NCBI RefSeq assembly: GCF_000022145.1 | Contig: NC_011891.1 | Location: forward strand, 4,136,501-4,200,500 | DNA: 64,000 nt | Source: Anaeromyxobacter dehalogenans 2CP-1 | Lineage (GTDB): Bacteria > Myxococcota > Myxococcia > Myxococcales > Anaeromyxobacteraceae | Direction: 5' to 3' | Part shown: piece by piece, positions 35,648 to 44,427 of the stretch | Numbering within the stretch: position 1 is the first letter of the stretch | Layout of the letters: each line of letters starts with the position of its first letter | The notes under the pieces: model-generated | Told to the model about the DNA's origin: nothing | The model's database searches: none | Seen by the model: only the letters and a program-made list of their open reading frames with translations | Position numbers and translations under genes: made by a program

Positions 35648-38600
35648 ATGAGAAGACTCGTCGCGCTCTGCGCGCTCGCCATCCCGCTCGCGGCCGCGCC
35701 CCAGGGGTTCCAGCTCCGGGCGCCGTCGCTGGCCGACGCGTTCCAGACCATGGACCGCATCGAGGCGCGCCAGGTCGAGGGACGCGTCGAGGACGGGCTC
35801 GAGCAGACGTACATCCTCCCGGAGCGCCCCGGCCAGAACCAGGTGGCCTGGTACGGCTTCGACTGGCACTACCTCGACGTCCCGCCCCCGGGCGGCGGCA
35901 AGGGCGGCATCCGCCTCTACTACTACGAGACCGAGCTGGCCCAGGCGCGGCGCGCGCTGCCCGCGATCCGCAGCGCCTACGCGCGGCTGGTGGACGCGTT
36001 CCACTACAACCCCACCCGCCGCATCCCGTACATCCTCTACGCCACCCAGCGCGAGTTCCAGACGCAGAACGTGTTCGCGGTGACCGAGTCGGTGCTGGGC
36101 GTGACCTCGCCCGAGGACCTGAAGATGACGGTCCCGTACTTCGGCGATCACTCCCGGTTCACCGAGGTCTCCACGCACGAGATGGTGCACCAGTTCACCA
36201 TCCAGAAGCTGATGGAGGCCGCCGGCGCCGAGGACATCGGCTCGCCCATCCAGTACCTGCCGCTCTGGTTCATCGAGGGCATCGCCGAGTACTACACGAA
36301 GGGTGGAATCGACGTCGAGACCGACCTGTACCTGCGCGACCTGGTGTGGAACCCGGATCCGCGGCGCGGGTACGAGATCCTCGCGTTCCAGGACGACCGC
36401 TACCGCGGCTACATCCCCACCTACAAGCTGGGCCAGGCGCGCGTCGCCTTCATCGCCGAGGAGTACGGGCGCGAGAAGATCCAGGGCTTCCTGGAGAGCG
36501 CGTACCTGCTCGCCGACGACGGCGGCCGGGGCGGCGGCGGCGGCGGGCGGGGCTTCTCCGCGCTGGTGCGGCGGGTGCTGAACGAGCCGGTGGAGCAGGT
36601 GGACGCGCGCTGGAAGGCGTGGCTCAAGAAGCGCTACTACCCCGCCTACCTCGCGGCGCGGCAGGACCTCTCGGCGGTGCGGGAGCTGCGGCAGCTCCCG
36701 GGCGAGCCGGAGGACTTCACCACCTCGCACGACGGCACGCTGGTGCTGTACCGCGCCATCGACCGGCGCCGCGGGCGCGCAAGCCTCTACCTCATGGACG
36801 TGCGCAGCCCGCGCAGCGCGGTCGAGGTCGCGACCGACAGCCAGCCCGGGCTCGAGTCGCTCCACCCCATCGACTACTCGGTCGGCGCGGTCGCCGACGG
36901 CGTCCTCGCGTTCTCGGCGCAGGACGGCATCGGCGACGCGCTCTATCTCCAGCGCTTCCGGCACAAGTTCACCGAGGGCCGCACCGCCCGCTTCCAGCTC
37001 GGCAAGCGCCGCAAGCTCGACGTCCGGCCGCCCGACGGGCGCCGCTTCATCACCATCGCCGACCCGACCTTCTCCGCCGACGCGAGCCACCTCGCGTTCG
37101 TGGGCGTGGCCGAGGACGGCCAGCAGGACGTGTACGTGGTGCCGGTGACCGGGGGCGTCGCCCGCCGGCTCACCAACGACGGCTACACCGAGAAGGACCT
37201 GCACTGGGGCGCCGACGGCCTCTACTGCGCGTCCGACGCCACCGACCACGGCCGGCTCAACCTGTTCCGCATCGACCCGGCCACCGGCGCGCGCACCCGG
37301 CTCACCACCGCGGCCTCGACCGACCGGCACCCCTACCCGCAGGCGGACGGCTCGGTGCTGTTCTCGTCGGACGCGCGCGGCAAGCCCGACCTCTACCTGC
37401 TCAAGGACGGCGCCATCCAGCGCCTCACCGACTTCACCACTGGGCTCACCAGCCCGGCGGTCGCGCCCAAGGCGCGCGGCGTCCTCGCCGCCACCTTCAA
37501 CGGCGGCCTGTTCCGCATGGTGGAGGTGCCGCGGGTCGCGTGGCTGGAGGAGCCGCCCACGCCGGTGGCGCCGCCGGCGGGCGACGTGCTGGAGATCCCG
37601 TCCGCCGACTTCCCGGACTCGGTGCCCTCGTACCGCGCCACCTCCATCCGCAACTGGCGGCCGGAGGGCGGGTTCGTCTACGGCGGCGGCGCCGGCAGCA
37701 ACGTGGCCGGCCGGGCCGCGGTGCTCTTCTCCGACCTGCTGCGCGACCACGTGCTGTTCGTGGACCTGTCGATCTACGGCTCGTTCGACTACACGCAGGC
37801 GATGGTGCTGTACGAGAACCGGTCGCGGCGCCTGAACTGGGCGCTGGGCGGGTTCCACTTCGTCCAGCAGCAGATCGACCGGCTCGACTACAACCTCGCA
37901 TACTACCAGCGCGACTTCGGCCTGGTGGGCGCGCTCCGCTACCCGCTCGACCGGTTCCGCCGCGTCGAGCTGGAGCTCACCGTCGGCGGCGTGCAGCGCT
38001 ACTGCCTCACCGACTTCTCCGGCGCCGGGTTCCTCGTCTGCAAGGGGATCCAGCTCCAGGGCGGCGTCTACCGCGACACCGCCGACTGGGAGCGCCAGAA
38101 CGGCGGCGTGAACCTCACCGTCAACCCGGCGGTCCGCTACGGCTTCGACACCATCCGGTACGACGCGTACACCGGTCCGCTCGCCGGCAGCTCGCTGCTG
38201 CTCGAGCTGGGCGGCGGCTACCTGCCGGGGCGGAGCGCGGTGCACGGGTCGGCGCGGCTCGACGCGCAGAAGTACTGGCAGCTGGTGGGCCGCTCCAACT
38301 TCTCGTTCCGCTTCGCGGGCGGCACCACCTTCGCGCCGAGCGGGAAGAGCGAGGTCTGGCAGCGGAGCTGGTGGCTCACCTCCGGCGACAACCTGCGCGG
38401 CTTCTCGCCGTTCGACCTCGCCTACCTCATCGGCCAGCACTACTACGTCGTGAACGCCGAGCTGCAGTTCCCGCTCGACCCGCTCATCCGCCTGCTCATC
38501 TTCGACTACCTGGAGGGCGTGGCCGCGCTCGACTTCGGCAGCGTGTTCAACCGCTTCGAGGACCGGGTGGACGCCTCCGGCGCCATCCTCGAGCCGGGCG

Positions 38601-38773
38601 CCTGGGAGTCGCGCACGCTCACCGGCGTGCTGGGCGTGAACGTGCTGTTCGGCCCGCTGCTCCTGCGCGTCCACTTCGGCCACCCGTTCGACATCGGCGG
38701 CATCAAGACCCCGGCGATGCAGGAGGGGACGAAGTGGGTGACGAACGTGACGCTCCGGTACTTCTTCATGTGA
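35648..38773 (+). CDS. Exported protease-propeller-outer membrane barrel fusion protein
   Basis: A 1041-residue exported protein (signal peptide ALCALAIPLAAAP). Residues about 60-330 form a peptidase-MA-like gluzincin domain with THEMVHQF near 176 and WFIEGIAEYYTKG, which supplies the third ligand. About 335-620 are TolB/WD40-like blades (FTTSHDGTLVLYRAIDRR, DASHLAFVGVAEDGQQDVYV, LFSSDARGKPDLYLLKDG). About 660-1041 are a BamA/Omp85-like barrel with alternating aromatic strands, ending in TNVTLRYFFM. A poly-Gly stretch lies near 295-302. TACCTT ends 6 nt before the ATG. The likely place is the outer membrane. The pairing suggests an envelope protease or processing platform (inference). Confidence 0.8.
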   Translation: MRRLVALCALAIPLAAAPQGFQLRAPSLADAFQTMDRIEARQVEGRVEDGLEQTYILPERPGQNQVAWYGFDWHYLDVPPPGGGKGGIRLYYYETELAQARRALPAIRSAYARLVDAFHYNPTRRIPYILYATQREFQTQNVFAVTESVLGVTSPEDLKMTVPYFGDHSRFTEVSTHEMVHQFTIQKLMEAAGAEDIGSPIQYLPLWFIEGIAEYYTKGGIDVETDLYLRDLVWNPDPRRGYEILAFQDDRYRGYIPTYKLGQARVAFIAEEYGREKIQGFLESAYLLADDGGRGGGGGGRGFSALVRRVLNEPVEQVDARWKAWLKKRYYPAYLAARQDLSAVRELRQLPGEPEDFTTSHDGTLVLYRAIDRRRGRASLYLMDVRSPRSAVEVATDSQPGLESLHPIDYSVGAVADGVLAFSAQDGIGDALYLQRFRHKFTEGRTARFQLGKRRKLDVRPPDGRRFITIADPTFSADASHLAFVGVAEDGQQDVYVVPVTGGVARRLTNDGYTEKDLHWGADGLYCASDATDHGRLNLFRIDPATGARTRLTTAASTDRHPYPQADGSVLFSSDARGKPDLYLLKDGAIQRLTDFTTGLTSPAVAPKARGVLAATFNGGLFRMVEVPRVAWLEEPPTPVAPPAGDVLEIPSADFPDSVPSYRATSIRNWRPEGGFVYGGGAGSNVAGRAAVLFSDLLRDHVLFVDLSIYGSFDYTQAMVLYENRSRRLNWALGGFHFVQQQIDRLDYNLAYYQRDFGLVGALRYPLDRFRRVELELTVGGVQRYCLTDFSGAGFLVCKGIQLQGGVYRDTADWERQNGGVNLTVNPAVRYGFDTIRYDAYTGPLAGSSLLLELGGGYLPGRSAVHGSARLDAQKYWQLVGRSNFSFRFAGGTTFAPSGKSEVWQRSWWLTSGDNLRGFSPFDLAYLIGQHYYVVNAELQFPLDPLIRLLIFDYLEGVAALDFGSVFNRFEDRVDASGAILEPGAWESRTLTGVLGVNVLFGPLLLRVHFGHPFDIGGIKTPAMQEGTKWVTNVTLRYFFM

Positions 38774-38790
38774 CGACGGCTCGAACGCGG

Positions 38791-38822
38791 GGCGGCGCGG
38801 GCCTGCATCATCCCGCGCCGCC
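38791..38822. terminator. Hairpin between convergent barrel-protein gene and recA
   Basis: GGCGGCGCGGG and CCCGCGCCGCC form a perfect 11-bp stem with a 10-nt loop. There is no T-tract, and the hairpin serves both directions. Confidence 0.55.
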
Positions 38823-38845
38823 GCCGCGCCTCGCCGGTCGCGTGC

Positions 38846-39814
38846 CTACCCCGCCGCCTCGGCCGCGACGACCGCCAGCGGGGTCGGTGCCCCCGGCGCC
38901 TTGATCCGCTCCACCAGCCGCTCGAAGGCTGCCGGGTTCGCGCGCAGCCACTCCGCCGCGCGCTCGCGACCCTGCCCGATCCGCTCGCCATCCATCGAGA
39001 AGTGCGCGCCGGACTTCTCCACCGCCCCGCGCTCGACGCCGAGGTCCACCGCCTCGCCGAAGCGGTCCACGCCCACCCCGTAGCGGATGTCGAACTCGGC
39101 CTCGCGGAACGGGGGCGCGACCTTGTTCTTCACCACCTTCACCCGCGTGCGGCTCCCCACCACCGCGTCGCCCTCCTTCACCTGGCCGATGCGCCGGATG
39201 TCCATGCGCACCGAGGCGTAGAACTTGAGCGCGTGGCCGCCGGTGGTGGTCTCCGGGTTCCCGAACATGACCCCGATCTTCATCCGGATCTGGTTGATGA
39301 AGACGACGAGGGTCTGGTTGCGCGAGACGACGCCGGTGAGCTTCCGGAGCGCCTGGCTCATGAGCCGCGCCTGCACGCCCATGTGCGCGTCGCCCATCTC
39401 GCCCTCGATCTCGGCCTTGGGGACGAGCGCCGCCACCGAGTCCACCACGATGACGTCGCAGGCGCCGGAGCGGACGAGCTGCTCGGCGATCTCCAGCGCC
39501 TGCTCGCCGGTGTCCGGCTGCGACACGAGCAGCTCGCCCAGGTTCACGCCCAGCTTTCGGGCGTAGCCCACGTCGAGCGCGTGCTCGGCGTCGAGAAAGG
39601 CGGCCACCCCGCCCGCCTTCTGCGCCTCGGCGATGGCGTGCAGCGCGAGCGTGGTCTTGCCCGACGACTCCGGCCCGAAGATCTCCACCACGCGGCCGCG
39701 AGGGAGCCCGCCCACGCCGAGCGCCAGGTCGAGCCCGATGGAGCCGCTCGGCACCACCGGCATCGCCGCCGGCTCCTCCGCCTCCCCCAGCCGCATGATG
39801 CTGCCCTTCCCGAA
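38846..39814 (-). pseudogene. recA: RecA, 3' part (codons 23 to end), split by a mobile element
   Basis: All of the RecA ATPase core is here: [20 protein letters not shown] (Walker A), [40 protein letters not shown] and the C-terminal domain. The first 22 codons are missing; they lie at 44.8 kb, beyond the element, with the FGKGS codons repeated at both ends. Upstream of FGKGSIM the reading frame meets a TGA at 39826-39828, so the only start left is ATG 39796, giving 316 residues with GGGAAGG just before it. Such a product lacks the N-terminal helix that RecA uses to contact its neighbour in the filament and is probably inactive (family knowledge). Excision would restore 343 residues. Confidence 0.92.
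39799..39814 (-). repeat. Left att repeat of element 1 (16 bp, in recA)
   Basis: TTCGGGAAGGGCAGCA on the minus strand, coding FGKGS(I) of RecA, is repeated exactly at 44774-44789. These two copies mark the crossover region of a serine recombinase element. Confidence 0.85.
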
Positions 39815-41411
39815 GCTCTGAACGGATCACCGCGTCCGATCGCTCCGCCTCCGCCGCCGCTCGTGCCACCCGACGTCACCACGCCGTTCACCTCCAGCCA
39901 ACCGTCCGGGAAGAGGAGGATCTCGCCGCCCGGCCCCACGAGCCACTCCAGGATCCTGCGCCACGACGCCTTGACGTTCTCGTAGACGGCGGCCTCCTCT
40001 GCGTCACGGGGGGCACCGAAGGCGCTGTCCGGCCAGCCGTACGAGAGGCCCTCGCGGATCTTCTCGACCGTCTGTTCCATCTCCTCCTCGTTGATCGGTG
40101 CCGCCTCGGCCGCGGCCATCCGCGCGTGGGCAGCGTCCCGAGCCGCCTCCGCCGCGTTCTGCTGCGCCCGGATGCCCTTCAACTCCGCCTCGAAGATGCG
40201 CTCGCGCACCTGCCCGAGCGTCCGCATGTGGACGAGCGTCCGCTCCTGCCGGTCCAGGGTGCGGAGCTTCTTCTCGGCGGCGGCGACCTCCTGCTTCGCA
40301 TCGTCACGCCCGGCTCGCGAGCGCTCCGCCTCGGCCTGCCTCCGCAGCCCCTCCCGCACGATCCTCGGATCGGAGAAGGCCCTGGTCAGCGAGGCCACGA
40401 GTCGCGCGTCCACGTCCGCGACAGCGATGCGCGGCTTCCCCCGCCCGCACCCGCGCGGGCAGAAGTACTTCCGCTCCCGGCGCCCGTCTCCGCCACCCGA
40501 CAACGCTGCGTAGATGCGCGGCCGCACTCGCCACACGAGGCGAGCTTGCGCAGCAGGGTGAACACCTTCGGCCGCGGACCCGAGAGCTTGTTGTTCAGCG
40601 TGAGCTGGGCGATGGCCCGCCGCTGCGTCACCTGATCCACGATGGGTTCGAGCTGGGTCGTGGCGCCGTACGTCGTGTAGCGCCCCACCGCGCCCGGCGA
40701 GTGGATGAGATGCGCCACCGTGCGCTTCAGCCACCGCCGATCCCCTCTGCCCAGCGGGCTCGGGATCCCCTTCGCGTTGAGCACCTCCGCGATCTCCCTG
40801 AGCGACATGCCGGCGAGGCACATCTCGAAGATCGACCGGTAGACCTCGGCGCGCTCCGGGTCGAGCGTCCACCCGTGCATCTTGTCGAAGCGCCGGCCGT
40901 ACGGCGGAAACCCGATGATGAGGCGCCCCTCCTGCGCTGCCCGCCGCTTCCCGGCCACCGTACGCTCCACGATCTTCCGGCGCTCCTCCGCTGCGCCCTC
41001 TGCCCGGACGATGGCCAAGATCCGGCCGGTCATCGTGCGCGGGTCCGTGATGGATCCATCGGCCTCCACGATGACAGCGTGGGCGCGGCGGATGATGCCG
41101 AAGACAGCCTCCTGCTCGTCGGGGTCGGCGTGCCGAGTCAGGCGATCGAGATGCCGGACCCGCACCTCATCGAAGCCGACTTCGTCCGCGAGCTGGGCGA
41201 GCCGCCGGATGTCCGGCCTGTCCGCGGTGGCCTTGGCGCCGCTCACGGCGAACTCGATCGTCTCCACGAGCATCCCGGGCCGGGCGAGACGCAGGCGCTT
41301 CAAGGCGGCGCGCTGGTCCTCGGGCGTGTCTCGGTCCGCCTGAGCGGAGGTGGACACCCTGATCAGCTCTATGAACCTCGGCCCCGTGCTCGGGGCGGTC
41401 GCGATCGTCAC
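39815..41411 (-). pseudogene. Large serine recombinase (frameshifted)
   Basis: The protein starts at GTG 41411. Its N-terminal resolvase domain has RVSTSAQ (nucleophile Ser20) and HLDRLTRH; the recombinase domain follows (GFPPYGRRFDKMHGWTLDPE) and then the zinc-ribbon start LASCGECGR. There the frame breaks near 40510-40520: one base is missing, and the rest continues in the next frame with IYAALSGGGDGRRERKYFCP, then CGRGKPRIAV, a coiled coil and a final LVGPGGEILLFPDGWLEVNG. As written the first frame ends at 40386. The second frame runs through the att repeat and stops at 39544 inside recA antisense to nothing else. A sequencing error is possible; otherwise the element is locked in place. 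Confidence 0.85.
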
Positions 41412-41620
41412 GATGCACCTCCGTCGTTCTGGCCCTTCCCCCAGCGCGCCTGCGCTCCCTTGCGGCCGGCGCCCGAGCGAACGGCGGCACGGATCGCCTG
41501 AACAACCTCCGGCCCGCGCACACGAGATGCAACCGCGAGCGGCAGGATCTCACCGCCCGCGCGTACCGCGACCGCAACGGCGTGAAGGCGCTGCCGCCCT
41601 CGCGCGAGCAGCGCCGGCAT
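41408..41620 (-). CDS. Small ORF coupled to the recombinase
   Basis: A 70-residue basic protein: PALLARGRQRLHAVAVAVRA, then VVQAIRAAVRSGAGRKGAQA with a RWGKGQND end. Its stop TGA overlaps the recombinase GTG (GTGA), so translation is coupled. The helical, Arg/Lys-rich sequence fits a small DNA-binding or recombination directionality protein, but no family is recognised. Coding status rests on position and the overlap. Confidence 0.4.
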   Translation of the reverse strand: MPALLARGRQRLHAVAVAVRAGGEILPLAVASRVRGPEVVQAIRAAVRSGAGRKGAQARWGKGQNDGGAS

Positions 41621-41809
41621 GACGCGGCGGTGGAGGGTGCGCTCTCCGTCGCGGCCCTCCTCGTCATCATCGCGATCGGGGTGCCCTGGCTGCTCGCGAA
41701 GCTGGCTGGGCGCGCCGTCCCGACGTCGGTGTAGCCGCAGCCCCGGCCGCGGCGCTGGACGACCAGCGGGAGAGGATCGCTCCGCCGGCCGGCTAGAAGC
41801 GTCGTCGGG

Positions 41810-41846
41810 TTGGCTCGCTTCGAGACGGCGCGTTAGGATGCGCACC
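41810..41846 (+). promoter_or_regulatory. Predicted promoter of the sce7726 gene
   Basis: TTGGCT (41810-41815) and TAGGAT (41834-41839) with an 18-nt spacer lie 7 nt before GTG 41847. The -10 box overlaps the upstream ATG 41838, so that ATG cannot be in the transcript if this promoter is used. Confidence 0.55.
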
Positions 41847-42428
41847 GTGCGCGACCTCGACGTTCGCCTTGCGCTACATGAGACGGTACTCGCGCGGCAT
41901 CGCGACGACCCGGAGACGATCGTCATCGACGAGTTCGGGTTGAACTGGGGCGTGGTCCGCGTGGACGTCGCGGTCGTGAACGGGACCATCCACGGCTACG
42001 AGATCAAGAGCGACTCGGACACGCTCGACCGGCTTCCCGTGCAGGCCGAGATGTACGGCCGCGTCCTCGACCGAGTCACCCTGGTCGCCGGCCGCCACCT
42101 CGCGGCTGCAGAGCGGCAGGTGCCGGACTGGTGGGGGCTCTGTGAGGCCATCGAGGTCGCGCCCGGGCAGGTAAGGCTCCGGTCCGTCCGGCGCGCCCGG
42201 TCGAACCGGAACCTCGACCTGAAGGCCGTCGCGATGCTGCTGTGGCGCGACGAGGCCCTGGCCATCTTGGAGGAGATGGGCTGCGCGGCAGGGCTCAGAG
42301 GCAAGCCCCGCCGCGCTCTCTACGGCGCCCTCGTGGAGCGCCTTAGTTCGACGCAGCTCCGCTCGCGGGTGCGGCGGGCACTGAAGCGCCGAGGGCCAGC
42401 TTGGAGAGCTGGTCCACCACGAACGTGA
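41847..42428 (+). CDS. sce7726 family protein
   Basis: A 193-residue protein of the sce7726 family, named after a Sorangium cellulosum gene. The hallmark words are visible: DVRLALHETVLARHRDDPET, then VIDEFGLNWGVVRVDVAVVN, HGYEIKSDSDTLDRLPVQ, VTLVAGRHL and VPDWWG. The E-x-K core (EIKSDSDTL) after a VDVA strand resembles a PD-(D/E)XK nuclease site (inference). GTG 41847 is preferred over ATG 41838 because the -10 box covers that ATG. It converges with, and overlaps by 86 bp, the beta-family gene, its usual partner. A defence role is suspected but unproven. Confidence 0.85.
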   Translation: MRDLDVRLALHETVLARHRDDPETIVIDEFGLNWGVVRVDVAVVNGTIHGYEIKSDSDTLDRLPVQAEMYGRVLDRVTLVAGRHLAAAERQVPDWWGLCEAIEVAPGQVRLRSVRRARSNRNLDLKAVAMLLWRDEALAILEEMGCAAGLRGKPRRALYGALVERLSSTQLRSRVRRALKRRGPAWRAGPPRT

Positions 42429-43476
42429 TGTGGTGGTTGGTCGCGACCCGCCGCCACGTCTCGTGGTTGCCCGACCCGACGGTCCCGCTGGCGCACGCCG
42501 CGATGTAGTCGTCGCCCGCGCTGAACGCCGACCCGCAGTACGCCGGGTGCTTGACCACCAGCTTGCTCAGCGCGGTGAACTGGCCGAAGCCGTAGTTCTT
42601 GACGTTCCGGCCGCGGAAGATGACCCACTCGTCATCGCTCGTGTACCGGATGCTGGCGCTGATGAGGATGACGCGCGGGTCCAGCTCCTGGAGGTCCCAG
42701 TGCGCGACGGCGTAGTCGCCGTAGGTGGGCCGTCTCGGGAGGGAGCCGAGGGCCTTCCAGAGCGCCCACTCCGCGCGAGGCAGCGTGTGGACCCCGGGTG
42801 CGATGCCGCTCAGGTTCAACGGGAACGCCGTGGCGACGATGGTGAACGTCCGCCACGCCTTCAGGTTCGGGACCTTGCCGATGGCGCTCGCCGCCAACGC
42901 GGCGTTCACGGTCGTCTTGTTGGCCGACACGTCCTGCATGTCGATGACGACGTCAGCCGTCTTCTGCGTGACGCCGGTGGCCAGCAGCGCCTTGCTCACG
43001 GCCACCGGGAACGCGGGCGCCATCACCGCGTCGAGGCCCTCCCGCAGGCAGACGCCCCGCCGGTCCTTCTTGTGGATGCCGGCCGCGGCCTGGAGGATGT
43101 CCTGGGTCGCGCCGGTCGAGATGACCGGGATGGCGAGGATGGCCGCCGCACGGAGCCGGTCGAAGAGCCCGGTGAGCGTGGCCCCCGTCGCCTGGTTCGG
43201 CGGCAGGAGGCGGATGTCCACGAAGACGGGGTGGGCCGTGCCCCAACTCGACTTCATCTCCGCGATGGCGTCGTCCAGGTGCTTGGACAACGTCTTCTTG
43301 GCGGCGCCGGTCTCGGGGTCGGTGGGGACGGGAACGACCTCGACCAAGGGCGTGCAGGCCGCCTTCACGGCGGGGTCGAGGTCCTTCAACGCGCGCGCCT
43401 CCCCGCGCTTCCACTTCAGGACCGGGACGTAGTGCTGCTCGGAGAACTCCATGTTGAACTTCTGATCTGCTTCCAT
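42343..43476 (-). CDS. Beta family (sce7725-like) protein
   Basis: A 377-residue protein of the beta family (T4-beta-like), often found next to sce7726 genes. It starts with EQHYVPVLKWKRGEARALKD and then has a TIM-barrel-like series: CTPLVEVVPVP, AHPVFVDIRLL, IPVISTGATQDIL, ADVVIDMQDVS. TFTIVATAFPLNL, WALWKAL and a YGDYAVAHWDLQE stretch continuing with LDPRVILISASIRYT close the domain. AGGAGAG lies 8 nt before the ATG. It is convergent with sce7726, with tails overlapping by 86 bp, so the pair can be coregulated by antisense. No signal or membrane segment. Confidence 0.85.
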   Translation of the reverse strand: MEADQKFNMEFSEQHYVPVLKWKRGEARALKDLDPAVKAACTPLVEVVPVPTDPETGAAKKTLSKHLDDAIAEMKSSWGTAHPVFVDIRLLPPNQATGATLTGLFDRLRAAAILAIPVISTGATQDILQAAAGIHKKDRRGVCLREGLDAVMAPAFPVAVSKALLATGVTQKTADVVIDMQDVSANKTTVNAALAASAIGKVPNLKAWRTFTIVATAFPLNLSGIAPGVHTLPRAEWALWKALGSLPRRPTYGDYAVAHWDLQELDPRVILISASIRYTSDDEWVIFRGRNVKNYGFGQFTALSKLVVKHPAYCGSAFSAGDDYIAACASGTVGSGNHETWRRVATNHHITFVVDQLSKLALGASVPAAPASGAASN

Positions 43477-43796
43477 AAGCTACTCTCCTCATTAAGGACG
43501 CTGGTGCGCGGCTTACACCCAGCGCGAAATGCGCGGGTGGGCCCACACCGGATTTCGGCCGCGGGACTAAGTGTTCGCGCCTGCGGTCGATTCAGGCGAA
43601 ACGCGCAGTCTTCCCGTTCTCGGCAGGCCAGTGTCCGTGCCGTTCCAGGCAGCCGCTTGTTCCGGGGTCCTTGACGAGGAAGGCGGAAAGTACGAAATTC
43701 CGCCCGTTCACCCCACGTCGTCGGATCGAGACTGGGCTGCTGATGTCTCCGAGGGCCTGCGGCTGCAACCGCGGGCCCTCACCGTCTTCCCTGCTA
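43477..43796. other. Region between wHTH and beta-family genes
   Basis: 320 bp on the minus strand with no gene. It holds the hairpin at 43751-43780 and another inverted repeat GGCGGAA/TTCCGCC (43681-43703), and must carry the beta-gene promoter. Confidence 0.4.
43751..43780 (-). terminator. Hairpin after the winged-helix gene
   Basis: GAGGGCC-T-GCGG pairs with CCGC-G-GGCCCTC around a 6-nt loop, 17 bp after the stop of the gene at 43797. No clear T-run follows. Confidence 0.5.
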
Positions 43797-44234
43797 CTAG
43801 TTCCTCTTCATCACCACCTCGCACTGATGTTGCCGCGAGCAGAATTCGCCGCGACCATGGGACAAGATGCTCCCGTCCTGTCGGAGCCGGTGCAGCGCAA
43901 CTCGCACGGCGGAGCCGGCGCGCGGGAGTCCCAGCGCGCGTGCGATCGTAGACGGCGAGAAGGTTTCGTCAGGGTGCTCGTCCAAGAGTTTGACGATCTG
44001 GGTCGCGACGGAGACCTCCCGGGCAGCACCACCTCCGAACGCACGAGATGGATGGTAGAGCACCTCCACGTCTCGCGCCGAGAGTGCGGGAAGCTCCTTG
44101 GACACGACAGCGGGCTCCTGAGCCCGATCTTCGCCGTGGAGCAGCGCGTCGAGTTGACGCTCCAGTCGCGCCACCTCGTCTCGCGCCTTCGCGATCTGCA
44201 TCGACAACTCGATGACCTGCTCACGTCGCCCCAT
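43797..44234 (-). CDS. Small coiled-coil and winged-helix DNA-binding protein
   Basis: A 145-residue protein. Residues about 3-38 form a coiled coil (EQVIELSMQIAKARDEVARL), then a linker, then a winged-helix fold: IVKLLDEHPDETFSPSTIAR followed by ALGLPRAGSAVRVALHRLRQ and DGSILSHGRGEF. It is a likely transcriptional regulator of the element. Its promoter carries a 10-bp palindrome between -35 and -10, which suggests autoregulation. The start codon follows the -10 box by 10 nt, so the leader is very short. Confidence 0.7.
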   Translation of the reverse strand: MGRREQVIELSMQIAKARDEVARLERQLDALLHGEDRAQEPAVVSKELPALSARDVEVLYHPSRAFGGGAAREVSVATQIVKLLDEHPDETFSPSTIARALGLPRAGSAVRVALHRLRQDGSILSHGRGEFCSRQHQCEVVMKRN

Positions 44235-44244
44235 GGTGAAGTCG

Positions 44245-44272
44245 ATACTAAGCCCCGTAACGTTACAGTCAA
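44245..44272 (-). promoter_or_regulatory. Promoter with internal palindromic operator of the wHTH gene
   Basis: On the minus strand TTGACT (44272-44267) and TAGTAT (44250-44245) are 16 nt apart. The spacer contains the perfect palindrome GTAACGTTAC (44257-44266). A repressor bound there would cover the promoter. Confidence 0.6.
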
Positions 44273-44427
44273 TCTGAGAAACGTTCCGCGTAACACGTCC
44301 AGCTCGAAAACCCCTCTGCCGTCAAGAGGTTGCGCAGGATCGCGGCATGTTGTCGCGGACGTAACTCGTTACCGGACTCCTGGACACTCCGAGCACCTGC
44401 GCGCCAGGTACACTGGCTGGTTCACAT

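Noticed and set aside
39544-39814. Recombinase extension into recA
   Set aside because: It results from reading through the att site in the integrated state; the tail is Arg/Ser-rich antisense-like sequence, not part of the enzyme.
39815-41411. Programmed frameshift in the recombinase
   Set aside because: No slippery heptamer or downstream stem was evident at the break; a simple deletion or error is more likely.
41350-41622. Plus-strand 90-codon frame opposite the small coupled ORF
   Set aside because: No ribosome-binding site, and it overlaps the recombinase start.
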